From assembly GCA_041394285.1 (NCBI GenBank), contig JAWKIL010000016.1, forward strand, positions 92,062-156,061: a DNA stretch of 64,000 bases, given 5' to 3'. The DNA is from CADEDH01 sp041394285 (GTDB lineage: Bacteria > Actinomycetota > Acidimicrobiia > Acidimicrobiales > SZUA-35). Shown here one piece after another: positions 10,750-18,090 of the stretch (positions within the stretch are counted from its first letter, which is position 1; each line of letters opens with the position of its first letter). A program made the translations under genes and the position numbers. The notes under the pieces were generated by a model. The model was not told the origin of the DNA. It made no database searches and saw only the letters and a program-made list of their open reading frames with translations.

Positions 10750-11727
10750 CTAGTTGGGGCGGACCCGGAGCACGACCTTGCCCACGGCCTCCCGCTCGTC
10801 GAGCAGGCGGTAGGCCTCGGCTCCCTGCTCGAAGGGCAGCACCGCCCCCACCGGGGGCTTGACCGCTCCGCTGGCGATGAGCGGCAGGAGATCGGCGTGG
10901 ATGCGCCGGGGCAGGTCGGGGTCCTCCGCCACCGCTTCGCCCCAGGCGGCTCCGACGACCGACACGTTGCGCAGCAGCAGCCGGTTGACCCGGATCTCGG
11001 GGATGGTGCCGGCGGCGAAGCCCACCACGACCAGGCGGCCGAAGCGGGCCAGGGAGCGGATGCCGTCGAGGAACCGGTCTCCCCCCACCGGGTCGTACAC
11101 CAGGTCCACGCCCTGGCCGTCGGTGAGGGCCAGCACGTCGTCCTTCCAGGTGTCGGACACCACCACGACGTCGTCGGCCCCGGCGGCCCGGGCCACCTCG
11201 CCCTTGGCCTCCGTCGACACCAGGCCGATCACCTTCGATGCCCCGGTGGCCTTGGCGATCTGGATGCCGGAGGTGCCCACACCACCGGAGGCGCCGAGCA
11301 CGAGCACCGTCTCGCCCGCCTTCAGCCCACCCCGGTGGACCATGCAGAACACGGCGGTCTGGTAGTTGAGCACCAGGGCGGCGCCCTCTTCCCAGGTCAG
11401 CTCGTCGGGCAGGGCGAACACGTCGCCCGGGCGGCAGGCCACCACCTCGGCCAGGGCGGCCCGGGTCCAGGCCGCCACCCGGTCGCCGGGGGTGAAGCCG
11501 GAGCCGGCGGGGGCCGAACGCACGACGCCGGCCAACTCCAGGCCGGGTACGAACGGCGGGTCGGGCCGGATCTGGTACAGGCCCCGGCTCTGGAGCAGGT
11601 CGGGGAAGGACACACCGGCCGTCACCACGTCGACGATCACGCGGGTGCCGTCGTCGTCGGGTTCCGGTCGCTCCACCAGGGCCACGCCGTCGGGCCCGCT
11701 CAGGGCCTGGATCTCGAGTGCACGCAT
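10750..11727 (-). CDS. Zinc-independent quinone oxidoreductase (MDR superfamily)
   Basis: Protein of 325 residues of the NADPH:quinone reductase/zeta-crystallin group. N-terminal GroES-like domain with PFVPGLELAGVV and GDRVAAW; nucleotide-binding domain with VLVLGASGGVGTSGIQIAKA around residue 143; YDPVGGDRF, and C-terminal PFEQGAEAYRLL and GKVVLRV. The zinc-ligand cysteines of alcohol dehydrogenases are missing, as expected. A TAGGGT box lies seven bases before the ATG at 11727, with no Shine-Dalgarno sequence. It likely reduces quinones or enoyl substrates with NADPH and is probably transcribed with the acyl-CoA dehydrogenase gene that follows. Confidence 0.85.
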   Translation of the reverse strand: MRALEIQALSGPDGVALVERPEPDDDGTRVIVDVVTAGVSFPDLLQSRGLYQIRPDPPFVPGLELAGVVRSAPAGSGFTPGDRVAAWTRAALAEVVACRPGDVFALPDELTWEEGAALVLNYQTAVFCMVHRGGLKAGETVLVLGASGGVGTSGIQIAKATGASKVIGLVSTEAKGEVARAAGADDVVVVSDTWKDDVLALTDGQGVDLVYDPVGGDRFLDGIRSLARFGRLVVVGFAAGTIPEIRVNRLLLRNVSVVGAAWGEAVAEDPDLPRRIHADLLPLIASGAVKPPVGAVLPFEQGAEAYRLLDEREAVGKVVLRVRPN

Positions 11728-11734
11728 CGGCCGC

Positions 11735-11740
11735 ACCCTA
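11735..11740 (-). promoter_or_regulatory. -10 box TAGGGT for the quinone oxidoreductase gene
   Basis: On the minus strand TAGGGT ends seven bases before the ATG at 11727. No ribosome site is visible, which points to a leaderless message. Confidence 0.4.
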
Positions 11741-11864
11741 CCGGCCGCCGACCCTCCGGTTCGAAATTCGCTGGCGCCGCCGGCGCGGTTCGGGCAAGGT
11801 GATCGGGTCCGGCGCCGACCTGCGCCGGGTGGACCGAGGCCCTGCGCACCCGAGGAGGTGGCCG

Positions 11865-11951
11865 ATGCCGAAACTGCTCGCACCCCACCATCCCGCCGCC
11901 GCCCACCGGGCGGGTGCCGCCGGTCTCCGCTGGCTCTGCCCCGTCGCCTAG
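11865..11951 (+). CDS. Micro-ORF (28 aa) with a strong ribosome-binding site
   Basis: A 28-residue peptide beginning MPKLLAPHHPAAAHRAG and ending WLCPVA. Its only support is GAGGAGG about six bases before the ATG and a hairpin directly after the stop. It may be a regulatory leader or a free micro-protein. It lies within a gap of about 500 bases between divergently oriented genes (11728-12223), which also holds hairpins and another short ORF. Confidence 0.35.
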   Translation: MPKLLAPHHPAAAHRAGAAGLRWLCPVA

Positions 11952-11956
11952 CCACC

Positions 11957-11975
11957 GGCTGAGCCTCGCTCAGCC
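11957..11975 (+). terminator. Short GC hairpin after the 28-aa micro-ORF
   Basis: GGCTGAGC - CTC - GCTCAGCC: a perfect 8-bp stem with a 3-base loop, starting five bases after the TAG at 11951. There is no U-tract, which is usual for actinobacterial terminators. A second, weaker hairpin (AGCCGG/CCGGCT) follows at 11981-11998. Confidence 0.5.
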
Positions 11976-12128
11976 CCTCCAGCCGGATCATGCCGGCTGA
12001 CGCGTCCCCGCATCGCGGCGCGCCGACGTACCGGCGCCGCCGCCCCCTGGTCCGGCGCGGCCCGTATCCCGGCGCCACCCGATCACGGGTGCGCCCCGAA
12101 GCCAGACGACACGAGAAGAAGCGAAGCC

Positions 12129-12290
12129 ATGTTGCACTCCTATGTCCATGTCCACGAGCGCGTCAGCGAGATCGAACGCCGGTACCTGCCGCCGCGCTCC
12201 CGACCTCCGGGCCGGGGCCCACGTCAGCGGTTGTCGAAGCTGACGACCTTGCCCCGGTTGATGCTCACCCAGTCACGGGCCTCCAGGTAG
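12129..12290 (+). CDS. Candidate small protein (53 aa)
   Basis: ATG preceded by a weak purine stretch (GAGAAG). The product starts MLHSYVHVHERVSEIERRY and continues as a basic, Pro/Arg-rich tail. Its 3' third overlaps, antisense, the end of the DsbA-fold gene, so only the first 30 or so residues are free of that constraint. The His/aromatic start followed by an ERxxEIERR-like helix recalls the 78-aa protein at 8562. Real coding status is uncertain. Confidence 0.3.
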   Translation: MLHSYVHVHERVSEIERRYLPPRSRPPGRGPRQRLSKLTTLPRLMLTQSRASR

Positions 12291-12937
12291 GGGCGGAACG
12301 TGTCGGCGATCAGGCGATGGTCGTCGGCCCGCTTCGGCCGCTGCAGCTCGTACAGGTGGGGGAACTCCAACCACCCGCACACCGCGTCCCACAACCGGAG
12401 GGCCGCCTCCCCCCGGGGCGGGTCGATGAGCACGGGCCCGAACAGGCACTGCTCGTCGCCCGCCCCGTCCGGGGCCGGGAAGAACAGGGTGGGCACGCCG
12501 AACCCGCCGGCCGCCACCACCTTGTCGTGCTCGGCCCGCACCTCGTCGTGGGTGGTGGGATCGGCGATCGAGGCCTCCACCAGATCGGGGTCCAGACCAA
12601 GCTCGCTCAGCAGGTGGCGGGCCACCGCCGGCTCGTGGGGCTTGTGCCCGTCCTCGTGGAGGGCCTTGCCGGTGGCGGCGTACCAGCGGTCGAGGTGGTC
12701 CATGTCCATCCGCCGCAGCAGGGCTCCGATCCGCATCATCGACCAGCCGTAGCTCCAGTCACGCTCCCAGGGGTGCTTCTTGCCCTCCTGGCGGTTGATC
12801 TCCTCCAGGGAGAAGAAGCGCCAGTTGACGGAGAGGCCGAGCTGGTCCCGCACCTCCCGCATCCACAGCGAGGTCTGGTAGGCGAACGGGCACATGACGT
12901 CGAAGTGGAAGTCCACAGTGGTGGGACGGGCGGCCAT
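12224..12937 (-). CDS. DsbA-fold oxidoreductase, Rv2466c (mycothiol-dependent nitroreductase)-like
   Basis: Protein of 237 residues resembling M. tuberculosis Rv2466c along its length: an N-terminal strand then a CPxx motif (FHFDVMCPFAYQTS), YAATGKALHEDGH in the helical insert, cis-Pro loop GVPTLFF, and FGPVLIDPPRGEAALRLWD followed by PHLYELQRPKR. Rv2466c has CPWC; here it is CPFA, so the second (resolving) cysteine is absent and the protein would be monothiol. It may act with mycothiol as a reductase or transferase. 2-hydroxychromene-2-carboxylate isomerases share the fold but are a poorer match. ATG start 2937 bases into the 10-kb segment is the only good in-frame choice. It is followed on the strand by no close partner. 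Confidence 0.75.
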   Translation of the reverse strand: MAARPTTVDFHFDVMCPFAYQTSLWMREVRDQLGLSVNWRFFSLEEINRQEGKKHPWERDWSYGWSMMRIGALLRRMDMDHLDRWYAATGKALHEDGHKPHEPAVARHLLSELGLDPDLVEASIADPTTHDEVRAEHDKVVAAGGFGVPTLFFPAPDGAGDEQCLFGPVLIDPPRGEAALRLWDAVCGWLEFPHLYELQRPKRADDHRLIADTFRPYLEARDWVSINRGKVVSFDNR

Positions 12938-13009
12938 GGCCTACCTCCGGTTGATCGGGTCGTGGGTGTCAGCTTGGCGGCCGACCCGCACCCCGGCAAG
13001 CCCCGCCCC

Positions 13010-13561
13010 TCAGGAGACGCCCTCCGCCGGCGGCAGCACGCCGGCCAGCAGATCGTCCCAATCGGAGATGCCGCAGCCGTCGGTCCGGTCGATGGTGGCG
13101 TCGATGGCCTTGCCGTCGAGCTCGCCCGTGATCGTGGCCACATCGGGGCCCCCGTAGATCTCGGTGCAGGCCTGGTCGGGCGGGGGCCCATCGGTCAGCC
13201 GTTCCAGCACCTCGGTCTCGCCCAGGCGGACGCAGGCGGTGGCGCCGTCGATCCCTTCCACCTCGGGGGTGACGGTGAAGGTGTCGCCCAGGCACCCGAT
13301 CGTGTAGCGCACCGGGTCGGTGTCGGGCCGGGTGATCTCGACCTCGATCGTCCCGATGGCGCCGATACCGCCGCCCAGGGGGCCGTCAGCGTCGGAGCTG
13401 GTGCCGTCGGGCGCTGTGCCGTCGGAACTCGAGCCGCTGGAGGTGGAGCCGCTGGTGTCCGTACCGGCGTCGGTGGGCTCGCCGTCGGATCCACAGGCGG
13501 CCAGGGCGAGGCTGAGCAGGAGTGAGGCGGCGCCGGCCGCCAGGGGGAATCGTCTCATCAT
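13010..13561 (-). CDS. Secreted lipoprotein with subtilisin-inhibitor (SSI)-like domain
   Basis: Protein of 183 residues. The N-terminus is a lipoprotein signal (MMRRFPLAAGAASLLLSLA, then lipobox LAAC), followed by a Ser/Thr/Gly/Asp linker of about 45 residues. The C-terminal domain has four cysteines in the order seen in Streptomyces subtilisin inhibitor relatives, with ACTEIYGGPDVATITGE, GKAIDATIDRTDGC and a final SDWDDL. SSI proteins block extracellular serine proteases, but the reactive-site loop here is not clearly matched, so inhibition is a guess. It is probably anchored to the outer membrane face. I chose the start at 13561 because a longer frame adds residues ahead of an otherwise complete signal peptide. 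Confidence 0.6.
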   Translation of the reverse strand: MMRRFPLAAGAASLLLSLALAACGSDGEPTDAGTDTSGSTSSGSSSDGTAPDGTSSDADGPLGGGIGAIGTIEVEITRPDTDPVRYTIGCLGDTFTVTPEVEGIDGATACVRLGETEVLERLTDGPPPDQACTEIYGGPDVATITGELDGKAIDATIDRTDGCGISDWDDLLAGVLPPAEGVS

Positions 13562-13656
13562 GTCTCTTGGACGACGGTAGCGCCTTCCTGGTTCCCGGGT
13601 CCCGCCGGTGGGCGAGAAGGTGGGCACCGTCCTTCGAGGCCGCGGCGCCGGCGGGT

Positions 13657-13662
13657 TACGAT
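13657..13662 (+). promoter_or_regulatory. -10 box TACGAT, leaderless promoter for elaA
   Basis: TACGAT ends six bases before the ATG at 13669, putting it at -12 to -7 if the transcript starts on the A of the start codon. Confidence 0.5.
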
Positions 13663-13668
13663 GCGGCC

Positions 13669-14202
13669 ATGGTGTTCCATCATCGGCTCGGGCCCGAGCT
13701 GACCGCCGCGGAGCGCCACGCCGTCCTGGCCCTGCGGGTGGCCGTGTTCGTGGTGGAGCAGGCCTGCCCCTACCCCGAGGTGGACGGGCGCGACCTGGAT
13801 GCCGACACCGGCCACCGCTGGGTGGCCGACGATGCCGGCGTCGCCTGCTACCTGCGGACCCTCCGGTTGCCGGCCGACGGCGGCGCGGTGCGCATCGGCC
13901 GGGTGGTCACCCGGGCCGATCGCCGGGGCCAGGGTCTGGCCGCCCGCCTGCTGGCCGGGGTGCTGGCCGACACCGACGCCGCCGGATTCCCGACCGTGCT
14001 CGACGCCCAGACCCGGTTGCAGGCCTGGTACGGAGGATTCGGCTACGCCGTCACGGGGCCCGAGTTCCTCGACGACGGCGTGGCCCACGTGCCCCTGCAC
14101 CGCGCCGCCCGACCCGCCGGTGGGGACGGGTCGCCAGACACGCCGCCGGTCCGGTCGGGCCACCATCAGCCGGCGCCGCCGGGAAAGGGAGCGAGATGCT
14201 GA
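13669..14202 (+). CDS. elaA: ElaA-like GNAT N-acetyltransferase
   Basis: Protein of 177 residues. ElaA signature segments are present: LRVAVFVVEQACPYPEVDGRD at residues 20-40, the GNAT acetyl-CoA loop IGRVVTRADRRGQGLAARLL near 80, and QTRLQAWYGGFGYAVTG followed by EFLDDGVAHVPL. ElaA itself is about 150 residues; the extra 25 here are a low-complexity Pro/Gly tail. The acetylated substrate of this family is unknown. The last 7 bases overlap the following membrane-protein gene, so the two are probably translated together. It is divergent from the SSI-like lipoprotein gene. Confidence 0.85.
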   Translation: MVFHHRLGPELTAAERHAVLALRVAVFVVEQACPYPEVDGRDLDADTGHRWVADDAGVACYLRTLRLPADGGAVRIGRVVTRADRRGQGLAARLLAGVLADTDAAGFPTVLDAQTRLQAWYGGFGYAVTGPEFLDDGVAHVPLHRAARPAGGDGSPDTPPVRSGHHQPAPPGKGARC

Positions 14203-14816
14203 TCGACCTGCTGGCCGAGGGGTTCCGGGCGTCGTGGTTGCCATCGTCGCTGCTGCTGATCGTGCCCGGCATCGCCGCCCTGCTGGCGGCCCAGGACCGG
14301 TTCTCCAACACCTGGCTGGGCTACGCCTTCGCCGCCGGGGTGGTCAGCTGGCTCCGCTTCACCGGGGTCGTCGGCTCCTGGCCTCTGCTGGGGGTGGCGC
14401 TGGCCCTGGCCGCCGCCGGGGTGGTGCTGCTGGCGGCCCGGGTCGACACCGGGCGGGTGGTGGGATCGATCGGCGGGATGCTGGCCGGCGCCGCCGGCGC
14501 CCTCCTGTGGCAGCCGCTCGTCGGTCGCCACCTCGGGATGTTGCTCCTCGACCTGAAGGGCCGGGGCTTCCCCGGGGCCTTCAACCTCGCCGCCTACCTC
14601 CTGGGGGTGCTGTGGTGGCTCATCGCCGCCGCCATGGTGCTCGGGGCGCAGGCCTGGGTGGGGCGCAAGTCGCCCGGCCGGCTGCGGAGCATGGTGGGCC
14701 GGATCAAGATGGCCCAGTCGTGGGCCGGAGGCACCGTGCTGGCGCTGCTGGCCCTGATCGCCGCCCTGGGGGCGAACGACGCCGTGGCCAGCCGCCTCAT
14801 CGAGTGGAGCCTGTGA
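14196..14816 (+). CDS. Multi-pass membrane protein, unknown
   Basis: Protein of 206 residues with about six hydrophobic segments (for example LPSSLLLIVPGIAALLAA and WPLLGVALALAAAGVVLLAA). The ribosome site AAAGGGAG precedes the ATG, and the gene starts inside the end of elaA. A loop with VGRHLGMLLLDLKGRGFPG interrupts the helices, and the last cytosolic loop is basic (GRKSPGRLRSMVGRIKMAQSW). The helical layout loosely recalls CcdA/DsbD-type transporters, but no redox cysteines are present and I do not assign it. Confidence 0.7.
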   Translation: MLIDLLAEGFRASWLPSSLLLIVPGIAALLAAQDRFSNTWLGYAFAAGVVSWLRFTGVVGSWPLLGVALALAAAGVVLLAARVDTGRVVGSIGGMLAGAAGALLWQPLVGRHLGMLLLDLKGRGFPGAFNLAAYLLGVLWWLIAAAMVLGAQAWVGRKSPGRLRSMVGRIKMAQSWAGGTVLALLALIAALGANDAVASRLIEWSL

Positions 14817-14925
14817 CCGCCGGTCCCGGCACCACCCGCTCCCCCATCGCGAGGTCCACCCCGGTCACGGGCCCGCCCCGGCGCTCGCCGTAACGGCGGA
14901 CCGACAGGCCACACGGCAATCGCGT

Positions 14926-15022
14926 CGACGAAAACCGCGCCCCGCCCGCCTTCTGTGTCGCGAAACCTCCGCTTTCCGGGGTTCTCGCGACGCAGAACGG
15001 CCGGTGGGCGCGGTTTTCGTCG
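14926..15022. repeat. Palindromic element family A, copy 1
   Basis: Perfect 17-bp outer arms cgacgaaaaccgcgccc / gggcgcggttttcgtcg enclose a second, imperfect pair (ttctgtgtcgcgaaacc against ggttctcgcgacgcagaa). Related elements are at 33915 and 45477. This element and the 31-bp repeats fill most of the 314-base gap 14817-15130; the first 100 bases of the gap show nothing recognisable. Confidence 0.85.
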
Positions 15023-15069
15023 CGCAGTTGGACGGAGGCGGCAGCGCACGCTGGCCGGCGACCCCCGTT

Positions 15070-15162
15070 CAGCCGGCGAGGGCGACGATGGGGACGGCGT
15101 CAGCCGGCGAGGGCGACGACGGGGACAGCGTCAGCCGGCGAGGGCGACGATGGGGACGGCGT
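15070..15162. repeat. 31-bp tandem repeat x3 at the nadB 3' end
   Basis: Three head-to-tail 31-base units starting cagccggcgagggcgacga; units 1 and 3 are identical and unit 2 differs at two bases. The unit closest to nadB encodes its last residues (DAVPIVALAG and stop), and the other two lie downstream. Because 31 is not a multiple of three, each further copy would read in a different frame. Confidence 0.9.
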
Positions 15163-16897
15163 CGGTGGCGAGGTGCCAGACCCGGGCGGGGGCGGGCGGC
15201 TGGGGCACGAGGCGGCGGGCGGCCTGGGCCGGGTCGGGCGCCGGGTGATCGGAGCGGAAGTGGGCGCCCCGGCTCTCGGTGCGGGCCAGGCCGGCCGACA
15301 GCACCAGCCGGGCCACCACCAGGGCCGATCGGGCCCGGGGGTCGGCGGCGGCGCCGTCGAGCCCGGACAGGGTGTCGAGAGCGGCCTCCATCCCGGCCCG
15401 GTGGCGCACCACGCCGGCCCCGTCCCACAGCGCGGCCCGGACCCGTTCGAGCACGGGCGACGGCCCCGGGGAGCCGGTGGCGCCGGGCACCCGATCAGCC
15501 GGGAGCGCACCGGCCCCGGGGGCAGGCGGAGCCAGGTCGGCCGGGAGCCACAGGGGGCCGGCGTCGAACGAGGGTGACGTGGCGACGACGGCGTCGGCCA
15601 CCCGGCGGCCCATCACCAGCCCTTCGAGCAACGAGTTGGAGGCCAGGCGGTTGCCGCCGTGGAGGCCAGACGACGCCACCTCGCCGGCGGCCCACAGGCC
15701 GGGCCGGGACGTGCGGCCCCGGTCGTCCACCGCCACCCCGCCCATGCAGTAGTGGGCGGCCGGCGTGACCGGCAACAGGTCGACCCGGGGATCGAGCCCG
15801 TGCTCCATGGCCAGGGCGAACACGGTGGGGAACCGCTGGGGGAAGGCCTCGCCCACCGCCGCCCTCGTGTCGAGGCAGGGCTCCAGGCCGTCCTGCAGCT
15901 GGCGGTAGTTGGCCCGGGCCACCACGTCCCGGGGGGCCAGCTCGGCGTCGGGATGCTCGCCCGCCATGTACCGCTCGCCCCGGTTGTTCACCAGGATCGC
16001 CCCCTCGCCCCGCAGGGCCTCGGTGAGCAGGGGCAGGCGGGCCGCTCCCCCGGGGCCGAGCCCGGCCCGGCCAGCGCCGGGGGCCCGGGTGACATCGAGG
16101 GCGGTGGGGTGGAACTGGACGAGCTCCAGGTCGGCCACGGTGACCCCGGCCCGGGCGGCCAGGGCGATGCCGGCCCCGGTCACGTCGGCCGGCACCGTGG
16201 TGCGGGCGAAGCAGTGGCCGTAGCCCCCGGTGGCCAGGATCACGGCCGGGGCCAGCAGCGCCTGGTGCCGGCCGTCGGGCCCGGCCACCACCACGCCCAC
16301 CACGCGCTCGCCACCGGGGCCGCCCCGGATGAGGTCGACGGCGGTGGTGTGCTCGGCCAGCTCGATGCCGGGCCGGGCCCGAACGGCCCCGGCCAGCGTG
16401 GCCACCACGGCGGCCCCGGTGGCGTCGCCGTTGGCGTGGACGATGCGGCGCCGGGAATGGCCAGCCTCCCGGCCCAGGGCCAGGGAGCCGTCGCCGGACC
16501 GGTCGAACCCGATGCCGAGGGCCACCAGCGCGTCGATCACGTCGGGGCCGCCGTCGGCCAGGATGCGGGCCAGGCGGGGGTCGCCGATGCCGGCGGCCAC
16601 CGCCACCGTGTCGTCGGCGTGGAGCGAGGGGTGGTCGTCGGCCCCGATGGCGGCAGCGACGCCGCCCTGGGCCAGCGGGCTGGACCCGGCGGCGCCGACC
16701 CGGCCTTCGGTCACCACCACACAGCCGACACCCTGGGCGTCGAGCCCGAGGGCGGCCGACAACCCGGCCACCCCGGCGCCCAGCACCACGGCCGGGACCC
16801 GCCGGCTCGGGAGCGAGCCGCAACCCGCCCCCTCGAGACGAAGTCGGGGCGACCCGGCCTCCAGCCTGAAGCCGGCCTCCACGTCGGCGCCGCTCAC
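15131..16897 (-). CDS. nadB: L-aspartate oxidase
   Basis: First step of de novo NAD synthesis: FAD-dependent oxidation of L-aspartate to iminoaspartate, which NadA condenses with dihydroxyacetone phosphate. 588 residues. FAD-binding VPAVVLGAGVAGLSAAL around residue 25; SSPLAQGGVAAAIG; RRRIVHANGDATGAAV; substrate region FHPTALD; TPAAHYCMGGVAVDDRGRTS and GLHGGNRLASNSLLEGLVMG are all diagnostic of NadB rather than fumarate reductase. The GTG start overlaps the nadA stop (GTGA), so translation is coupled. The 3' end is involved in a 31-bp tandem duplication, and its last ten residues are part of the repeated unit. nadC is not in view downstream; the next gene on this strand lies beyond a repeat region. 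Confidence 0.95.
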   Translation of the reverse strand: MSGADVEAGFRLEAGSPRLRLEGAGCGSLPSRRVPAVVLGAGVAGLSAALGLDAQGVGCVVVTEGRVGAAGSSPLAQGGVAAAIGADDHPSLHADDTVAVAAGIGDPRLARILADGGPDVIDALVALGIGFDRSGDGSLALGREAGHSRRRIVHANGDATGAAVVATLAGAVRARPGIELAEHTTAVDLIRGGPGGERVVGVVVAGPDGRHQALLAPAVILATGGYGHCFARTTVPADVTGAGIALAARAGVTVADLELVQFHPTALDVTRAPGAGRAGLGPGGAARLPLLTEALRGEGAILVNNRGERYMAGEHPDAELAPRDVVARANYRQLQDGLEPCLDTRAAVGEAFPQRFPTVFALAMEHGLDPRVDLLPVTPAAHYCMGGVAVDDRGRTSRPGLWAAGEVASSGLHGGNRLASNSLLEGLVMGRRVADAVVATSPSFDAGPLWLPADLAPPAPGAGALPADRVPGATGSPGPSPVLERVRAALWDGAGVVRHRAGMEAALDTLSGLDGAAADPRARSALVVARLVLSAGLARTESRGAHFRSDHPAPDPAQAARRLVPQPPAPARVWHLATDAVPIVALAG

Positions 16898-17940
16898 CGG
16901 CCGGCCGCCGCTGCGCCCACCGCCGTGACCGACGGGGCGGCCGAGATCTCGAGCATCCGGTCCACCGAACGGCGGGCCCGGGCGGCCACGTCGGCCGGGA
17001 CCAGCACCTCGGTGGTCATGGTCTCGAGCGAGCGGCGGATCTTGTCGAGCGTGATCCGCTTCATGTGGGGGCACAGGTTGCAGGGCCGGATGAACTCGAC
17101 GTCGGGCACCTCCACGGCCACGTTGTCGGACATCGAGCACTCGGTGACCATCACCACCCGGTTGGGCCGGTTGCCCTTCACCCAGTTGATCATCCCCGAG
17201 GTCGAGCCCACGTAGTCGGCCTCGGCCAACACATCGGGCGGGCACTCGGGGTGGGCGATGATCGAGATCCCGTCGAACTGGGCCCGGTAGTCGCGCAGCT
17301 CGGCCCCCGTGAACCGCTCGTGCACCTCGCACGCCCCCTGCCACCGGATGACCTGCTTGGTGGTCTGGGTGGCCACCCAGGCGCCGAGGTACTGGTCGGG
17401 CAGGAAGATCACCCGGTCGCCGGGCAGCGACTCCACCACCTGTAGGGCGTTCGACGAGGTGCAGCAGATGTCGACCTCGGCCTTCACCTCGGCCGTGGTG
17501 TTCACGTAACAGACCACCGGCACCCCGGGGTAGCGCTGGCGCAGCAGGCGGATGTCGGCGGCCGTGATCGACGCGGCCAGCGAGCAGCCGGCCTCGGGAT
17601 CGGGGATCAACACCGTCTTGTCGGGGCAGGTGATCTTGGCCGTCTCGGCCATGAAGTGGACGCCGGCCAGCACGATCACGTCGGCGTCGGTGCGGGCCGC
17701 TTCCTGGGCCAAGGCCAGGGAATCGCCGGTGATGTCGGCCACCGTGTGGTAGATGTCGGGCGTCATGTAGTTGTGGGCCAGCACGATGGCGTTGCGCTCG
17801 ATCTTGAGGGCGTTGATGGCGTCGATCGTGGGCTGGAGCGCAACCAGCTCCTCGGCCGGAATCTGCCGAGCGGCCGGCTCGCTCGAGACCTCGAGCTTGA
17901 TGCGGGCCGGCTGGGGCTTGGGCGAACCGGTGGCGGTCAT
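16894..17940 (-). CDS. nadA: Quinolinate synthase
   Basis: Condenses iminoaspartate with dihydroxyacetone phosphate to quinolinate using a [4Fe-4S] cluster. 348 residues, usual for the longer actinobacterial form. Cluster cysteines are visible in VVCYVNTTAEVKAEVDICCT, in AHPECPPDVL, and in the C-terminal CNLCPHMKR. Substrate-binding AHNYMTPDIYH is near residue 50. The ATG at 17940 is chosen with GGACGGAG upstream; a longer frame would translate through the operator. First gene of a nadA-nadB operon preceded by a near-perfect palindrome at 17976-17996, likely the site of the NrtR repressor encoded at 19934. Confidence 0.96.
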   Translation of the reverse strand: MTATGSPKPQPARIKLEVSSEPAARQIPAEELVALQPTIDAINALKIERNAIVLAHNYMTPDIYHTVADITGDSLALAQEAARTDADVIVLAGVHFMAETAKITCPDKTVLIPDPEAGCSLAASITAADIRLLRQRYPGVPVVCYVNTTAEVKAEVDICCTSSNALQVVESLPGDRVIFLPDQYLGAWVATQTTKQVIRWQGACEVHERFTGAELRDYRAQFDGISIIAHPECPPDVLAEADYVGSTSGMINWVKGNRPNRVVMVTECSMSDNVAVEVPDVEFIRPCNLCPHMKRITLDKIRRSLETMTTEVLVPADVAARARRSVDRMLEISAAPSVTAVGAAAAGR

Positions 17941-17975
17941 GGGTGCTCCGTCCTGTCGACGACGAGCGAGCTTCC

Positions 17976-17996
17976 TTATGCTCGACTTGAGCATAA
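17976..17996. promoter_or_regulatory. Palindromic operator upstream of nadA (candidate NrtR site)
   Basis: TTATGCTC-N5-GAGCATAA, perfect 8-bp arms, in an unusually AT-rich patch 36 bases upstream of the nadA ATG. The only NAD regulator visible nearby is the NrtR-like gene at 19934. The palindrome is seen directly; binding by NrtR is inferred. Confidence 0.7.
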
Positions 17997-17999
17997 TAA

Positions 18000-18014
18000 T
18001 ACTCATCCTGAGCA
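18000..18014. promoter_or_regulatory. Second, imperfect palindrome next to the nadA operator
   Basis: TACTCA-TCC-TGAGCA: one mismatch between the 6-bp arms. It is adjacent to the main palindrome and shares its CTCA/TGAG cores, so it could be an auxiliary half-site. The AT-rich TATTAT between the two may be the nadA -10 region. Confidence 0.4.
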
Positions 18015-18090
18015 CAAGTGCAAGGGGTCCGCCACCTCCCGTTCACCCGTCGTACACGATCCCAGACACGAGCCCGTGTGCGCCGGGCGG

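Noticed and set aside
11755..11775. tRNA T-arm-like stretch (GGTTCGAAATTC)
   Set aside because: The flanking bases do not pair into a T-stem and no acceptor, D or anticodon arms surround it.
14926..15162. CRISPR-like array
   Set aside because: The units are directly adjacent without unique spacers, and no cas genes are present. They are a palindrome plus a simple tandem repeat.
16898..18046. A continuous 971-residue frame covering nadB and the mirror of nadA
   Set aside because: Only the nadB part is meaningful; nadA in the adjacent frame is fully conserved, and the two overlap by GTGA.
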